Shown here piece by piece: positions 1-8,463 of a DNA stretch of 64,000 bases. Source of the DNA: Bryobacter aggregatus MPL3 (lineage in GTDB: Bacteria; Acidobacteriota; Terriglobia; Bryobacterales; Bryobacteraceae). How positions within the stretch are numbered: the first letter of the stretch is position 1; the number at the start of each line of letters is the position of its first letter. The notes under the pieces are model-generated. The model had not been told where the DNA came from. It made no database searches and saw only the letters and a list, made by a program, of their open reading frames with translations. The position numbers and the translations under genes were made by a program. The stretch lies in contig NZ_JNIF01000003.1 of the NCBI RefSeq assembly GCF_000702445.1, positions 310,001 to 374,000 of the forward strand, in the 5' to 3' direction.

Positions 1-660
1 CGCGGCGACAGAAATATCCATCACCTTCCCGGCCATGGGCGCCGGCACCATGATCAATTGCGACATACTTCCTGGCTGCAATCCCAGCAACTGCAAGCGC
101 CGCGCGGCCTCGTCACGCGTGGCCAGCGCCACTTCCACCCCTGCCTTCGCCTGGGCCACCACCGTCTCTGCTGTCAAAACTTCTTTCTGTGCAATCGCCC
201 GGTTGGCGAGCAGGTCTTTGGTACGAGCAAGGTCGGCCTCGGCTTTAGCCTGATTGGCTTTGCTCTGCGCAATATTGGCGTCTGCCTGCCGAATCGCCGA
301 TTGGATGGCCGACACTTCCTGGCTTTCCAAGGTCAAGACCGGCTGCCCCTGCTTCACGCTATCGCCGAGCGTCACTTTCACCTCGCGCACACGCCCCGGA
401 AACGGAAGAATCACCCGCGCCACCCGCGCCGGATTCAGTTCTACTTTTCCCGGCGCCGTCAGCTCTTCCTGCGGCACCTGCGCATCCTCCGCCGTGCCCA
501 CTCGGATCTTTGCCAGCAGCGGCGAATCCTTGGGAAACTGAACTGCGTTGCCCTTCCGGATTGGCTCGTCGGTCACGGCCTTCACGGGTGCGGCGGACGG
601 ATGGCAACCGCACACGCCGAGGAGCGCCACCAACACCGGCGCAGTCAGTCGATTCATCAT
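1..660 (-). CDS. RND efflux membrane fusion protein (HlyD/CzcB type), partial
   Basis: Periplasmic adaptor of a tripartite RND pump, linking an inner-membrane transporter to the TolC-like protein encoded just upstream. The first 220 codons are present and the rest runs off the left edge. The start ATG-ATG at 660/657 overlaps the TGA of the outer-membrane factor, so the two are translationally coupled. The N-terminus is hydrophobic and ends in LLGVCGC, like a lipoprotein signal. A barrel-sandwich (biotinyl-lipoyl-like) segment with VKVTLGDSV follows, then an alanine/glutamine-rich alpha-hairpin with IRQADANIAQSKANQAK. The inner-membrane RND transporter is expected beyond position 1. Whether the substrate is a metal (Cus/Czc) or a drug cannot be told from this part. 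Confidence 0.88.
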   Translation of the reverse strand, partial: MMNRLTAPVLVALLGVCGCHPSAAPVKAVTDEPIRKGNAVQFPKDSPLLAKIRVGTAEDAQVPQEELTAPGKVELNPARVARVILPFPGRVREVKVTLGDSVKQGQPVLTLESQEVSAIQSAIRQADANIAQSKANQAKAEADLARTKDLLANRAIAQKEVLTAETVVAQAKAGVEVALATRDEAARRLQLLGLQPGSMSQLIMVPAPMAGKVMDISVAA

Positions 661-1931
661 TTCTTCTCCGGATTCAATTGCGAAGCCACCGACGCTTCCA
701 CACCATAAAGACTCTCGGCCAGATCGGCCCGCGCCGCGTTGTAAGCCTGCATCGTCTCGCTATAAGCCCGCTGCGTATCAAGCAGCTCAAGGAAACTGGC
801 TTCACCGCGTTTGTAGGAATACTCGGTGATCTGCCGGACATCCTTCACCTTCCCGATCAAGGTGCTCTCGAAGCGTTCGATCGTCCGCAGCGCACTGGCA
901 TACTTCAGCAACGCCACCTCCACCTCGTTCTCGATGGTGGCCTGCGTTGCGCGCAGCCGCGCCTCAGTCTGCATCTGTTGTTGCTTGGCCCGCTCGATCT
1001 CGCCCTGGTTCCGGTTGAAGACCGGCAAGCCTGTCGAGACAAAAAATCCGAGCGAGTTCCCACGTCCCGCCAACCCTTGTTGGCGGCGATACTCCGATCC
1101 CAGGGTGTAATCGAGCTTGGCCTGCGCCAGTTGCAGACGGATATCCGCCTGGGTCCGGATCCGGTCCCGCTGCAGCGCAAGCAGATCGGGCCGCTGCGTC
1201 ACGGCTTTCTCCCGCAGCGCGTCGAGGGGCAATGCCACCGTGTCGCGGCGCATCTCCCCAGCCGTTTCGATCTTCGGGTCCATCTTCTGGCGGCCCAGCA
1301 GGATCTGCAACTGCGCCTCTGTCGTCTTCACCTGTAACTCTGCCTGGCGGACGGTGTTCTCAAACTGCAGCATCGCTACCTGGGAGCGGATCACTTCCAC
1401 CTCAGACAGATCTCCCGACTTCAGGCGGCTCTGATTGATCCGGACAATCTCCTCAAAGGCCGAAAAGATCTCCCGGGCCAGCCCAAGATCAGCCTTCGCC
1501 TGAAGCACTTCGACAAAGGCGTTCTGCACGGAAAAGGTCAGTTGCCGTACGGCATCCAGAACGAGAAACTCCGTCACCGACTGCGCGGCAACCGCCACTT
1601 CCACCCGCAATTGCCGTTTGCCCCCACGCTCAAACAGAAAGTCCGTTCGCGCCGCATATTCAGAAGGCCCCGCCTGATTCTCCAAACTGTAACGAGGTGG
1701 AAGCAGATTCAAATGGTCGCCAGATAAACTCAGTACAGGGTTGGGCCGCAAGCCTGCGGTGATCACCTGTGCCCGCGCCACCGGCACATCAAAGCGCGTC
1801 GCGATCAGATCCAGATTCTTGTCCAGAGCCTCACGCAGGGCATCGTTGAGAGTGAACTCCGTCCGTGTTTGCGCCTGCAACACAAAGCTCAGCACCACGG
1901 CCAACAAGAATAGGAAAAGATGGGATCGCAT
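657..1931 (-). CDS. TolC/CzcC-family outer membrane efflux protein
   Basis: Outer-membrane channel of the RND efflux operon. The protein starts with a Sec signal peptide (MRSHLFLFLLAVVLSFVLQAQ), then has two outer-membrane efflux repeats rich in Ala, Gln, Arg and Leu: coiled-coil stretches such as ALDKNLDLIATRFDVPVARA early on, and ALRTIERFESTLIGKVKDV with TEYSYKRGEASFLELLDTQ near the C-terminus. Length, about 424 aa, is normal. ATG at 1931 is preferred because the signal peptide follows immediately and a GTGAG lies about nine bases upstream; an in-frame ATG at 1967 would add 12 residues. The stop overlaps the adaptor start by four bases. A two-component system is encoded divergently next door and may regulate the operon (inference). 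Confidence 0.9.
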   Translation of the reverse strand: MRSHLFLFLLAVVLSFVLQAQTRTEFTLNDALREALDKNLDLIATRFDVPVARAQVITAGLRPNPVLSLSGDHLNLLPPRYSLENQAGPSEYAARTDFLFERGGKRQLRVEVAVAAQSVTEFLVLDAVRQLTFSVQNAFVEVLQAKADLGLAREIFSAFEEIVRINQSRLKSGDLSEVEVIRSQVAMLQFENTVRQAELQVKTTEAQLQILLGRQKMDPKIETAGEMRRDTVALPLDALREKAVTQRPDLLALQRDRIRTQADIRLQLAQAKLDYTLGSEYRRQQGLAGRGNSLGFFVSTGLPVFNRNQGEIERAKQQQMQTEARLRATQATIENEVEVALLKYASALRTIERFESTLIGKVKDVRQITEYSYKRGEASFLELLDTQRAYSETMQAYNAARADLAESLYGVEASVASQLNPEKK

Positions 1932-2137
1932 GTTACGCATCTCACTAATGAGCATGCTTTGCGCCATTCTTGTTACGAATCAATGCAACGGCACTCCGGG
2001 AAGACCGCACGCCAATCGATCAAAAAACGTGCGCGCGGCGTACGAAAAGCGTACACTCCCTCACAGGAACTGTCTGGCGGCGCTGCAAGCAAATGCTTCC
2101 GCATTGGCGCTGCACATGATCGTTCCAAAGGCACATC
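1932..2137. promoter_or_regulatory. Divergent intergenic region between efflux operon and two-component system
   Basis: About 200 bases separate the start of the efflux operon from that of the histidine kinase gene, so both promoters must lie here or in the flanking codons. The direct repeat GCGTAC-GAAAA-GCGTAC near 2038-2055 is a possible regulator site. No convincing sigma-54 promoter with correct spacing was found on either strand. Confidence 0.35.
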
Positions 2138-3589
2138 GTGTTCCAGCGGATCGAATTCCCGCGCATCGTCGCGGCTCAAAAACTACAAACCTGGCTGCTG
2201 ATTATGTCCCTGGTAGCACTCGGACTCACCAGCCTGCTCGTCCTCGACCTCACGCGTAACCTGCGTACCGTGGTCATCGGCGAAGCTTGCCGCATGCTCG
2301 AAAACGCAGCGAAGGAATTGCTCCAGACCGCGCAGAATCGCCATCTGGAGGACAGCAACGACAACCAGAAGCTCAAGACCATCTCCTATGAGGTCTTGCG
2401 CTCCTATCTCGACGTCGAAGGCGGCTTTCTTTGGGGCGACACAGTCGTCGGCCACACCTTCCCTTCCTATACTGAACCCGGCACCCACCTCCGCCAGCCC
2501 GCGCTCGAGCACCGTCTGGTTCTGGAGGCACGGGATGAGAGCCGCCGCACCGGCAAGCTGGCGGGCAGAACCGTACAGGATGGTCGCGACGTGGTCGCCG
2601 TCGAGGTCCTTTCCTCTCCCCACTCGGAACTCTCCTCCTGGACCATCCGCCGGATCATCAACTTCAGCGATTCGAGCGAACTCAACAAACGCATTCTGCT
2701 GGTGGGCGTCATGCTCTTTGCCTTGCTCGCCCTAGGCATCGTCCTGCGCTTCAGCTTCAGTCTCCAGCGCGGCTTCTCGTTGCTCCAGTCGGGCCTCGAA
2801 CAACTCCGGAGCCATCCCGAATACCGGCTGCCCGATCAAAACCACGAACTCAAACCCATTGTCGACGCCGTCAACGCCATGGCCGAAAGCCGGCAGACCA
2901 TTGAGGCAGAACTCCGGCGCGAGGACCGTCTCCGTGTCATGGGCCGCATGGTGGCAGGCATCGCCCATGAGATCCGCAATCCGCTCAACAGCATGCGTCT
3001 CAATGCCCGTCTCCTCGAGCGCCGCTTGAAGGACCAGCAAGAGGCACGCGAGCCGGTACAACTTGTTATTGGGGAAATCGACCGCCTCGATACCTTATTG
3101 AAGAGCCTGCTCGCCTTCCGCCCCGATGAGCCCGTTGCGCTCCGCCGGCAACTCGTTGGGCCGATCCTCGAACGCACCCTCGCTCTGGTCGCACCGCACG
3201 CCAAGGAGAGCGGGGTTGAGATTATCATCTCCCCGGCGGTGGCTGGACACCCGGTTCTGGTGGACGCGCACTTCCTGCAGCAGGCACTGATCAACGTGAT
3301 TCTCAATGCCATCGACGCCTCCAAAGGGCGTGGCCCCGTCACCCTCGACATGGCCCAGACGAGTAAAGGCTTGCAGATCGACATCTACGATCGAGGTCCA
3401 GGCCTGTTGCCGGAACAGGAAGATCGAGTCTTCGAAGCCTTCTACACCACCAAGCCCAACGGCACAGGCCTCGGCCTGGCTGTCACCCGGACACTACTTG
3501 AAAAAATGGGCGCCCAAATCACCGGCCAGAACACCGATCAGGGAACCCGATTCCGGATCTTCATCCCCGCAGAGGAGCCCTCGCATTGA
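2138..3589 (+). CDS. Two-component sensor histidine kinase
   Basis: Membrane sensor kinase, 483 aa, partner of the NtrC-type regulator that follows. One membrane helix at about residues 18-36, a periplasmic domain of about 145 residues, and a second helix at about 185-203. A HAMP-like linker follows, then the HisKA box MVAGIAHEIRNPLNS with phospho-acceptor His277, and an HATPase_c domain with LINVILNAIDAS (N box), DRGPGLL (G1) and FEAFYTTKPNGTGLGLA (F/G2). The start is GTG at 2138, supported by AAAGG at 2127-2131 with a six-base spacer. The stop overlaps the regulator start as TTGA. The input signal is unknown; the efflux operon next door suggests envelope or metal stress (inference). Confidence 0.93.
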   Translation: MFQRIEFPRIVAAQKLQTWLLIMSLVALGLTSLLVLDLTRNLRTVVIGEACRMLENAAKELLQTAQNRHLEDSNDNQKLKTISYEVLRSYLDVEGGFLWGDTVVGHTFPSYTEPGTHLRQPALEHRLVLEARDESRRTGKLAGRTVQDGRDVVAVEVLSSPHSELSSWTIRRIINFSDSSELNKRILLVGVMLFALLALGIVLRFSFSLQRGFSLLQSGLEQLRSHPEYRLPDQNHELKPIVDAVNAMAESRQTIEAELRREDRLRVMGRMVAGIAHEIRNPLNSMRLNARLLERRLKDQQEAREPVQLVIGEIDRLDTLLKSLLAFRPDEPVALRRQLVGPILERTLALVAPHAKESGVEIIISPAVAGHPVLVDAHFLQQALINVILNAIDASKGRGPVTLDMAQTSKGLQIDIYDRGPGLLPEQEDRVFEAFYTTKPNGTGLGLAVTRTLLEKMGAQITGQNTDQGTRFRIFIPAEEPSH

Positions 3590-4935
3590 AACACAGCATC
3601 CTCATCGTCGAAGACGAGCGGCCCGCCTTACAGGCCCTCAGCATCCTGCTCGAAGAGGAAGGCTACAACATCCTCAAGGCCGAGACTGGGCAGCAAGGCC
3701 TCGAACAGGCGGCCCGCCACGAGCCGGATCTGATCCTGCTGGATATTCGTCTTCCCGACTTTGACGGCCTCACCGTTCTCGAACGGCTGCGAGCCAGCTA
3801 CTCCGACGCTGCCGTCATCATCATGACCGCCGAGACCTCCAGCACTAACGCCATCCGCGCCACACGTCTCGGCGCCTTCGATTACATTTCAAAGCCCATC
3901 CACGATGACCATCTGACGGTCCTCATCCAGCGCGCGCTCGAGTACCGGCGCCTCGAAAACGAGGTTCGCGCCCTCCATCAGGCTCCGTCCAAAGGTGCCA
4001 GCATCCCGGGAATCGTCGGCCACAGCCTTCCGATGCAAGCCGTCTATAAGTTGATCGGCCGGGTTGCCGCCACCAACGCCACCGTCCTGATTTCAGGCGA
4101 ATCGGGAACCGGCAAAGAACTGGTTGCCGGCGCCATCCATGAGTTCAGCAGCCGCGCCGGCGGTCCGCTCGTCAAGATCAACTGCGCGGCAATCCCCGAT
4201 GCGCTGCTTGAAGCCGAACTCTTCGGCCATGAACGGGGCGCATTCACCAACGCGCTCGCTCGCCGGATCGGGCGCTTTGAGCAGGCCTCCGGAGGCACTC
4301 TGTTTCTCGACGAGATCGCTGAACTCACGCCAGCCCTCCAGGCAAAACTGCTGCGCGCCGTACAGGAGCGCAGCATCGAAAGGCTGGGCAGCAACACCCC
4401 CATCCCAGTTGATTTTCGCCTCATCACGGCCACCGCCCAGGACCTCACCGAGGCCGTGGTCGCAGGGCGTTTCCGCGAAGACCTGCTGTATCGCCTCAAT
4501 GTCGTGAGGATCGAACTGCCCCCGTTGCGCGAGCGCAAAGAAGACATCCCGCTCCTCATCCAGCGCTTCCTCGGACGTTCTGACCGTCCGCTGCAACTCC
4601 GGGACGACGCGCTCGAGTTGCTGATGAATCACGACTGGCCGGGCAATGTCCGGGAACTGGAAAACGTCGTCACGCGCGCCATCGTCCTAGCCCCAGGCGG
4701 CATCATCACTCCCGACTGCATCCAGACCAAAGCTGCCCCCACGCGCACACCAGCCAATTGGCTCGAAGCGATTCCCGTACACGAGGGTTATTGGCCGGTG
4801 ATCCGCAGTGTCGAACTCCAACTCCTGAAAGCAGCCCTCCACGAGGCGAAAGGCAATAAAACCGAAGCCGCACGGATTCTTGGCATCCAGCGCCGTCTCC
4901 TCTACGAAAAGATGAACGAGTTCCAAATTACTTAA
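3586..4935 (+). CDS. Sigma-54-dependent response regulator, NtrC family
   Basis: Transcription activator of 449 aa. The receiver domain (1-120) has the acidic pocket VEDE, phospho-acceptor Asp53 in LLDIRLP and Lys103 in SKP. The AAA+ domain has Walker A GESGTGKE (171-178), the sigma-54 contact loop as GAFTNA (218-223, against the usual GAFTGA) and Walker B LFLDEI (239-244). A Fis-type HTH closes the protein (KGNKTEAARILGIQRRLLYEK). The start is TTG at 3586, overlapping the kinase stop by four bases. The last eight bases overlap the end of the convergent sialidase gene. It should activate sigma-54 promoters after phosphorylation by the adjacent kinase. Confidence 0.94.
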   Translation: MKHSILIVEDERPALQALSILLEEEGYNILKAETGQQGLEQAARHEPDLILLDIRLPDFDGLTVLERLRASYSDAAVIIMTAETSSTNAIRATRLGAFDYISKPIHDDHLTVLIQRALEYRRLENEVRALHQAPSKGASIPGIVGHSLPMQAVYKLIGRVAATNATVLISGESGTGKELVAGAIHEFSSRAGGPLVKINCAAIPDALLEAELFGHERGAFTNALARRIGRFEQASGGTLFLDEIAELTPALQAKLLRAVQERSIERLGSNTPIPVDFRLITATAQDLTEAVVAGRFREDLLYRLNVVRIELPPLRERKEDIPLLIQRFLGRSDRPLQLRDDALELLMNHDWPGNVRELENVVTRAIVLAPGGIITPDCIQTKAAPTRTPANWLEAIPVHEGYWPVIRSVELQLLKAALHEAKGNKTEAARILGIQRRLLYEKMNEFQIT

Positions 4936-6754
4936 CCGCGCGAAAAGCACCGATCGCCTCAGAAGTCCGTAACGCGCGGCCGTAGAGCCGGCAGTGCAGA
5001 ACAAATTCTCCAAAGCGAAGTACCGGGCTGCCATTGATGCCATAAAGATTCGGGCTGAAGCGGCCGAACCCGAATTGCCTTGTGTCTCCGCCATCGGAGA
5101 GCTTTCCGTCCACCACAAAGGTGATGAGATTCGGCCCGGCATCGACAATCGCCACCACATGATGACGCTTGGCCGTACTCAAAACTCCCGGGTCACTCTG
5201 CCAACGATTCTCCGTACGGCCATCCTGCAGCACGATCTCGACAGCACCGGCCTCGGCAGTCAACAAGGCAAATCCTTTGCCGTCGGCACTCCGGTTGTCC
5301 ACCAGCACTTGCCCCGGGCGATCGTCGCGCAGATGGAGCTCTACCTCAATCGAAACCCCGGCGCGCGAATGCTCACTCCCATAATCGGCACGGCGGGAGC
5401 GGCGCAGGAACACAGGCAACGCCGGAGCAGCCACCGTCTTGGGTGACGCCACATCCAGAATCAACCCGCTTTTCGGCACACTCTTTGCATCGTCCTGCGA
5501 CCAGAGACCTGCCAGCAAGGTCTTGTCGATCTGATGCACACGAGCCACATCCTTCTGTGTCTCCGTGAGATAGTATTCCCCGCCCTCCTCCACCAGATCG
5601 GGATAACTTATGCGGATGAGAGGATCGTCATCGTAAAGAACAATCTCGGGCTGCGACCAACGGATCACCTTGCCCTGAGGAGAGTCCAGCTCCACCCCAC
5701 CAGACAGCCACACCGGGTTGCGATCTTCATAGGCGATCGTGCGCCGATTCGGGCTCTCGCGAATGAAACGGCCTCCATGGTTGTGAAACCAATAGAGGAA
5801 TTTTCCGTTCTCGCAGCGCCAGACAAAGTTTGCCGCGCGCGGATGCTTGATGAGCCGCCCATCGGCGTAACGCATGTACTGGGACGGCTCCCAGCTTCGG
5901 CCTCCATCGCGGCTATAGGTGAATGCGGAATGGCCATCGATCGTCCGGAACACGCAGAGCATCGATCCATCACTCAGGACCGCAAAAGACTGCTCCTCGG
6001 CAATCGGACCGCCGCCCTTGGGGGTACGAATTCCCAGATCCCCATCCGGTAAGGTCTGCCACTCAATCTTGTTCGGGTCTCGCTCCGTCAGAATATTCGC
6101 ACTGCGCAGGAGCGCGCCTTCGCTGGAAGTAAAAAAGCCCTCGCCAAAGCCACCCACCTTATGAACCGGAACATAGCCCGCACCACGATACGCAAATGCC
6201 TTGCCGACATTCCAGAAGAATTTGATCCTGCCGGCATACGGATTCTGACGATCGATCTCGAAGTCCCGCATCGGTACTTCATAGCGCTGGCTCGACCAAC
6301 TCTTGCCGTTGTCGTCTGAATACTTGAATACAAAATGGCCCTGGCTATCGACGCGTGTCACAAAGCCATCTTTGTAAGTTGGCTTGTCGGCAATGATCTT
6401 CCGCGTATTGTCGGTGTTGTGGTTGTAGAACACATAGACGCGGCCGCTGTTGGCCTGCAGCAATACGGCATAGCTTGCTTCCGGCCCACTCGACGGTTCC
6501 ACATCGACTGCCTTCTCCCAGCTTCTGCCGCGATCCGTACTGCGAGCGCTGATCACATGCTGCCCGCCAGCCCCTTCCGCTCCTGAGCCAGTCGTCATCA
6601 CCATGAGCCATGCCCCATCCTTTGTTTTGACGACGTAGGGCTGGTCGGCATAAGACTCATCTGGAATCACGCTGCCATTCAGGATGTTCCGCCAGTCCGG
6701 TGTTTGGGACAACGCAAAGCAGCAACTGAGAAAGAGGAGAAGGAAGGTGCGCAT
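4928..6754 (-). CDS. Secreted BNR-repeat sialidase-like protein with C-terminal LamG-like domain
   Basis: 608-aa exported protein with a Sec signal peptide (MRTFLLLFLSCCFALSQ). Three Asp-box motifs of the sialidase/neuraminidase beta-propeller are visible: STDRGRSW (about 72-79), SDDNGKSW (146-153) and SRDGGRSW (281-288). After about residue 430 the sequence looks like a concanavalin A/LamG-type beta sandwich (RPGQVLVDNRSADGKG, HHVVAIVDAGPNLITFVVDGKL). The family cleaves terminal sialic acids or related sugars, but Asp-box proteins also include non-enzymes and I did not verify all catalytic residues. It may share an operon with the DUF3592-like gene 54 bases upstream. Confidence 0.85.
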   Translation of the reverse strand: MRTFLLLFLSCCFALSQTPDWRNILNGSVIPDESYADQPYVVKTKDGAWLMVMTTGSGAEGAGGQHVISARSTDRGRSWEKAVDVEPSSGPEASYAVLLQANSGRVYVFYNHNTDNTRKIIADKPTYKDGFVTRVDSQGHFVFKYSDDNGKSWSSQRYEVPMRDFEIDRQNPYAGRIKFFWNVGKAFAYRGAGYVPVHKVGGFGEGFFTSSEGALLRSANILTERDPNKIEWQTLPDGDLGIRTPKGGGPIAEEQSFAVLSDGSMLCVFRTIDGHSAFTYSRDGGRSWEPSQYMRYADGRLIKHPRAANFVWRCENGKFLYWFHNHGGRFIRESPNRRTIAYEDRNPVWLSGGVELDSPQGKVIRWSQPEIVLYDDDPLIRISYPDLVEEGGEYYLTETQKDVARVHQIDKTLLAGLWSQDDAKSVPKSGLILDVASPKTVAAPALPVFLRRSRRADYGSEHSRAGVSIEVELHLRDDRPGQVLVDNRSADGKGFALLTAEAGAVEIVLQDGRTENRWQSDPGVLSTAKRHHVVAIVDAGPNLITFVVDGKLSDGGDTRQFGFGRFSPNLYGINGSPVLRFGEFVLHCRLYGRALRTSEAIGAFRAVK

Positions 6755-6808
6755 CGGAAAAGAACCAAATGGAATTGGCCCAATTGTATCGACTCAAGGG
6801 ATGTCTGG

Positions 6809-7786
6809 CTAAGTTTTCCGGATCACCAGCGCTGCTCCACAGAAAGCAACTCCGAAGAAGAGCAGCATTCCGAACGGAGCCCAGAAATCCTCGTTCCACC
6901 CAAGGTTGGCCGATAACTCCCAGCGGCGCATCGGGTGGATCCGGAAGCAGTAGCTTCCATCTGCACCACCGCGATTGAGAAAGTGATCGTGCACGCCTTC
7001 CAGATGCCCAATGCCTCCGCGCAGCCTGCGGCCCTGCCAGTCGTAGGTGATCAGTTCGTAGTCCTGCGACGCCAGTTTCTCTTTCGCAGCCGGACTGATG
7101 TGGATCTCAGGCGATAGAGTTGCGACATCGAAATGGTGTGCGGCCTCCACCCGGTGGGCGACCACTTCTTGCCAGGTCCAAAGCTTCTGCACAGAAAAGA
7201 AGGTAAAGAAGATCCAGCCCACAAGCGGCAATAGACCAAATCCGAAAAAGACCGTCCAGACGCCCAGCGAACGGGTCCAGCGAAACTTGCGCAAGAAAGA
7301 ATGCTCCTCGGCAAGCCCCGCCAGGGCTCCCAACGCGCTCAATCCCAGCATGAGACCCAGCATCAGGAAACCGATTCCCTTCTCCAGTTCTGGATTTACT
7401 TCCGTATCGGGAAGACGTAACTCACGGGCATGCCCTCGAATCATCTGCACCTGGTGGCGCGTTCCAGGCGCCCAAAGTTGCAATTCATCAAGAGCCTCTT
7501 CGGGATAGGCCGCTCTCCCCGCATCGGTGTCCCAATGGAAAAGACGCCCCGACGGACCATCCGCTTGCAAATCCAGCAGCAACTCGTAGCGCACCCACTC
7601 GAGCGAGTCACCTTCTGCAGGAACCAGATCGATATGCAACTGACTCCCGATGACCGTGGCATCGATCGTGCGCATCCGGGCATAAGTCCAAAAATTCCGA
7701 GCAGAGAAGAAGAACGAAAGGAAGCCAAGAACCAAAAGACTGAAGCCGGTGAGCGCCACTCCATTGAGTTTCGGGATCTTCGGCAC
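6809..7786 (-). CDS. Membrane protein, DUF3592-like
   Basis: 325-aa membrane protein with about four helices: residues 10-30, 137-160 (LMLGLMLGLSALGALAGLA), 172-196 and the C-terminal helix (FWAPFGMLLFFGVAFCGAALVI). A soluble beta-rich segment with TIDATVIGSQLHID follows the first helix and resembles the conserved start of DUF3592 proteins. A second such segment follows helix three. The function of the family is unknown. It is followed by the sialidase gene on the same strand and preceded by a small secreted protein gene. Confidence 0.7.
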   Translation of the reverse strand: MPKIPKLNGVALTGFSLLVLGFLSFFFSARNFWTYARMRTIDATVIGSQLHIDLVPAEGDSLEWVRYELLLDLQADGPSGRLFHWDTDAGRAAYPEEALDELQLWAPGTRHQVQMIRGHARELRLPDTEVNPELEKGIGFLMLGLMLGLSALGALAGLAEEHSFLRKFRWTRSLGVWTVFFGFGLLPLVGWIFFTFFSVQKLWTWQEVVAHRVEAAHHFDVATLSPEIHISPAAKEKLASQDYELITYDWQGRRLRGGIGHLEGVHDHFLNRGGADGSYCFRIHPMRRWELSANLGWNEDFWAPFGMLLFFGVAFCGAALVIRKT

Positions 7787-7824
7787 ACCAAGAGTTTAGA
7801 ACAGGCAGACTGAGGTTTCGCCGC

Positions 7825-8103
7825 CTATGATTTGTTCTTTTTCAGCCACTTATAGTAGGCGTCCCGCTCTTTTTCCTGGAGCTTATCCCATTCTTTATCT
7901 TCTTTATTCTGTTCTTTGACGTAGCGGCGATAGCTGGCCTCGTCATACTTGATGGCTTCTCTGTCTGCTTTGGCCTGTGCTTTCTCGGCCTTTATTCTGG
8001 CCTTCTCGGCTTTTTTCTGGTCTTTGATGTCGTCAGCGGCGTGCAGGCCGCTGGCCAAAACAAATAGTCCAGCAGCTGCAAGGGCAATCAGTTTAGTTCG
8101 CAT
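7825..8103 (-). CDS. Small secreted lysine/glutamate-rich protein
   Basis: 92-aa protein with a clear Sec signal peptide (residues 1-22, ending LASGLHA) and a highly charged mature part, largely Lys, Glu, Asp and Ala, predicted to be one long helix (KAEKARIKAEKAQAKADRE). The ATG is well placed behind AAGGAG with a six-base spacer. I do not recognise the family. Its role could be structural or periplasmic binding, but nothing in the sequence settles it. Confidence 0.75.
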   Translation of the reverse strand: MRTKLIALAAAGLFVLASGLHAADDIKDQKKAEKARIKAEKAQAKADREAIKYDEASYRRYVKEQNKEDKEWDKLQEKERDAYYKWLKKNKS

Positions 8104-8463
8104 CAGAATCTCCTTGCGATTAGACTTCGTCGATCCGGCGATGTTTCACCGCTGAGGACCGTTGCGGAGCGACCACTTCCTCCAGATGTCTGTCTGCAGT
8201 AACCCCTTCGCTCACACCACCTTAGAGAAATCCAAGGCCCATCTTCCACATGTTTTCAACAGAATATCCACAAAATTTCACACTCTCTATCTAATTGATA
8301 ATGAGCGACTTAACAGAAGTTTCGAAAATAGATTGACTTCACGGCCCATGGGCCATAAACTCCAATCACTACGATTTTTACGGAAGCTTACTTCCGTTCG
8401 AATCGATTCTCCCATTGAACATCAGCAGGAAGCCCGCCAGACCTAGCCGTTTGGTGGGCTTTC
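8104..8463. promoter_or_regulatory. AT-rich divergent intergenic region upstream of the ABC exporter
   Basis: 360 bases without a credible protein gene, noticeably more A+T-rich (about 8240-8340) than the coding DNA on both sides. It separates divergent genes and must hold both promoters. A hairpin near its right end is listed separately. Confidence 0.5.
8431..8462 (+). terminator. Hairpin just upstream of the ABC exporter gene
   Basis: AGCCCGCCA (8431-8439) can pair with TGGTGGGCT (8452-8460) with one G-U pair and a 12-base loop, followed by TTC. No plus-strand gene precedes it, so it is either the terminator of an unannotated small RNA or a leader/attenuator structure of the exporter mRNA. 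Confidence 0.45.

Noticed and set aside
657..1337. Several long plus-strand frames across the efflux genes
   Set aside because: They mirror the codon pattern of the minus-strand efflux genes and have no recognisable content.
1932..2137. A sigma-54 promoter for the efflux operon
   Set aside because: The best candidate on the minus strand (GG and GC elements near GGAGTGCCGTTGC) has a spacer one base too short and a poor -24 element.
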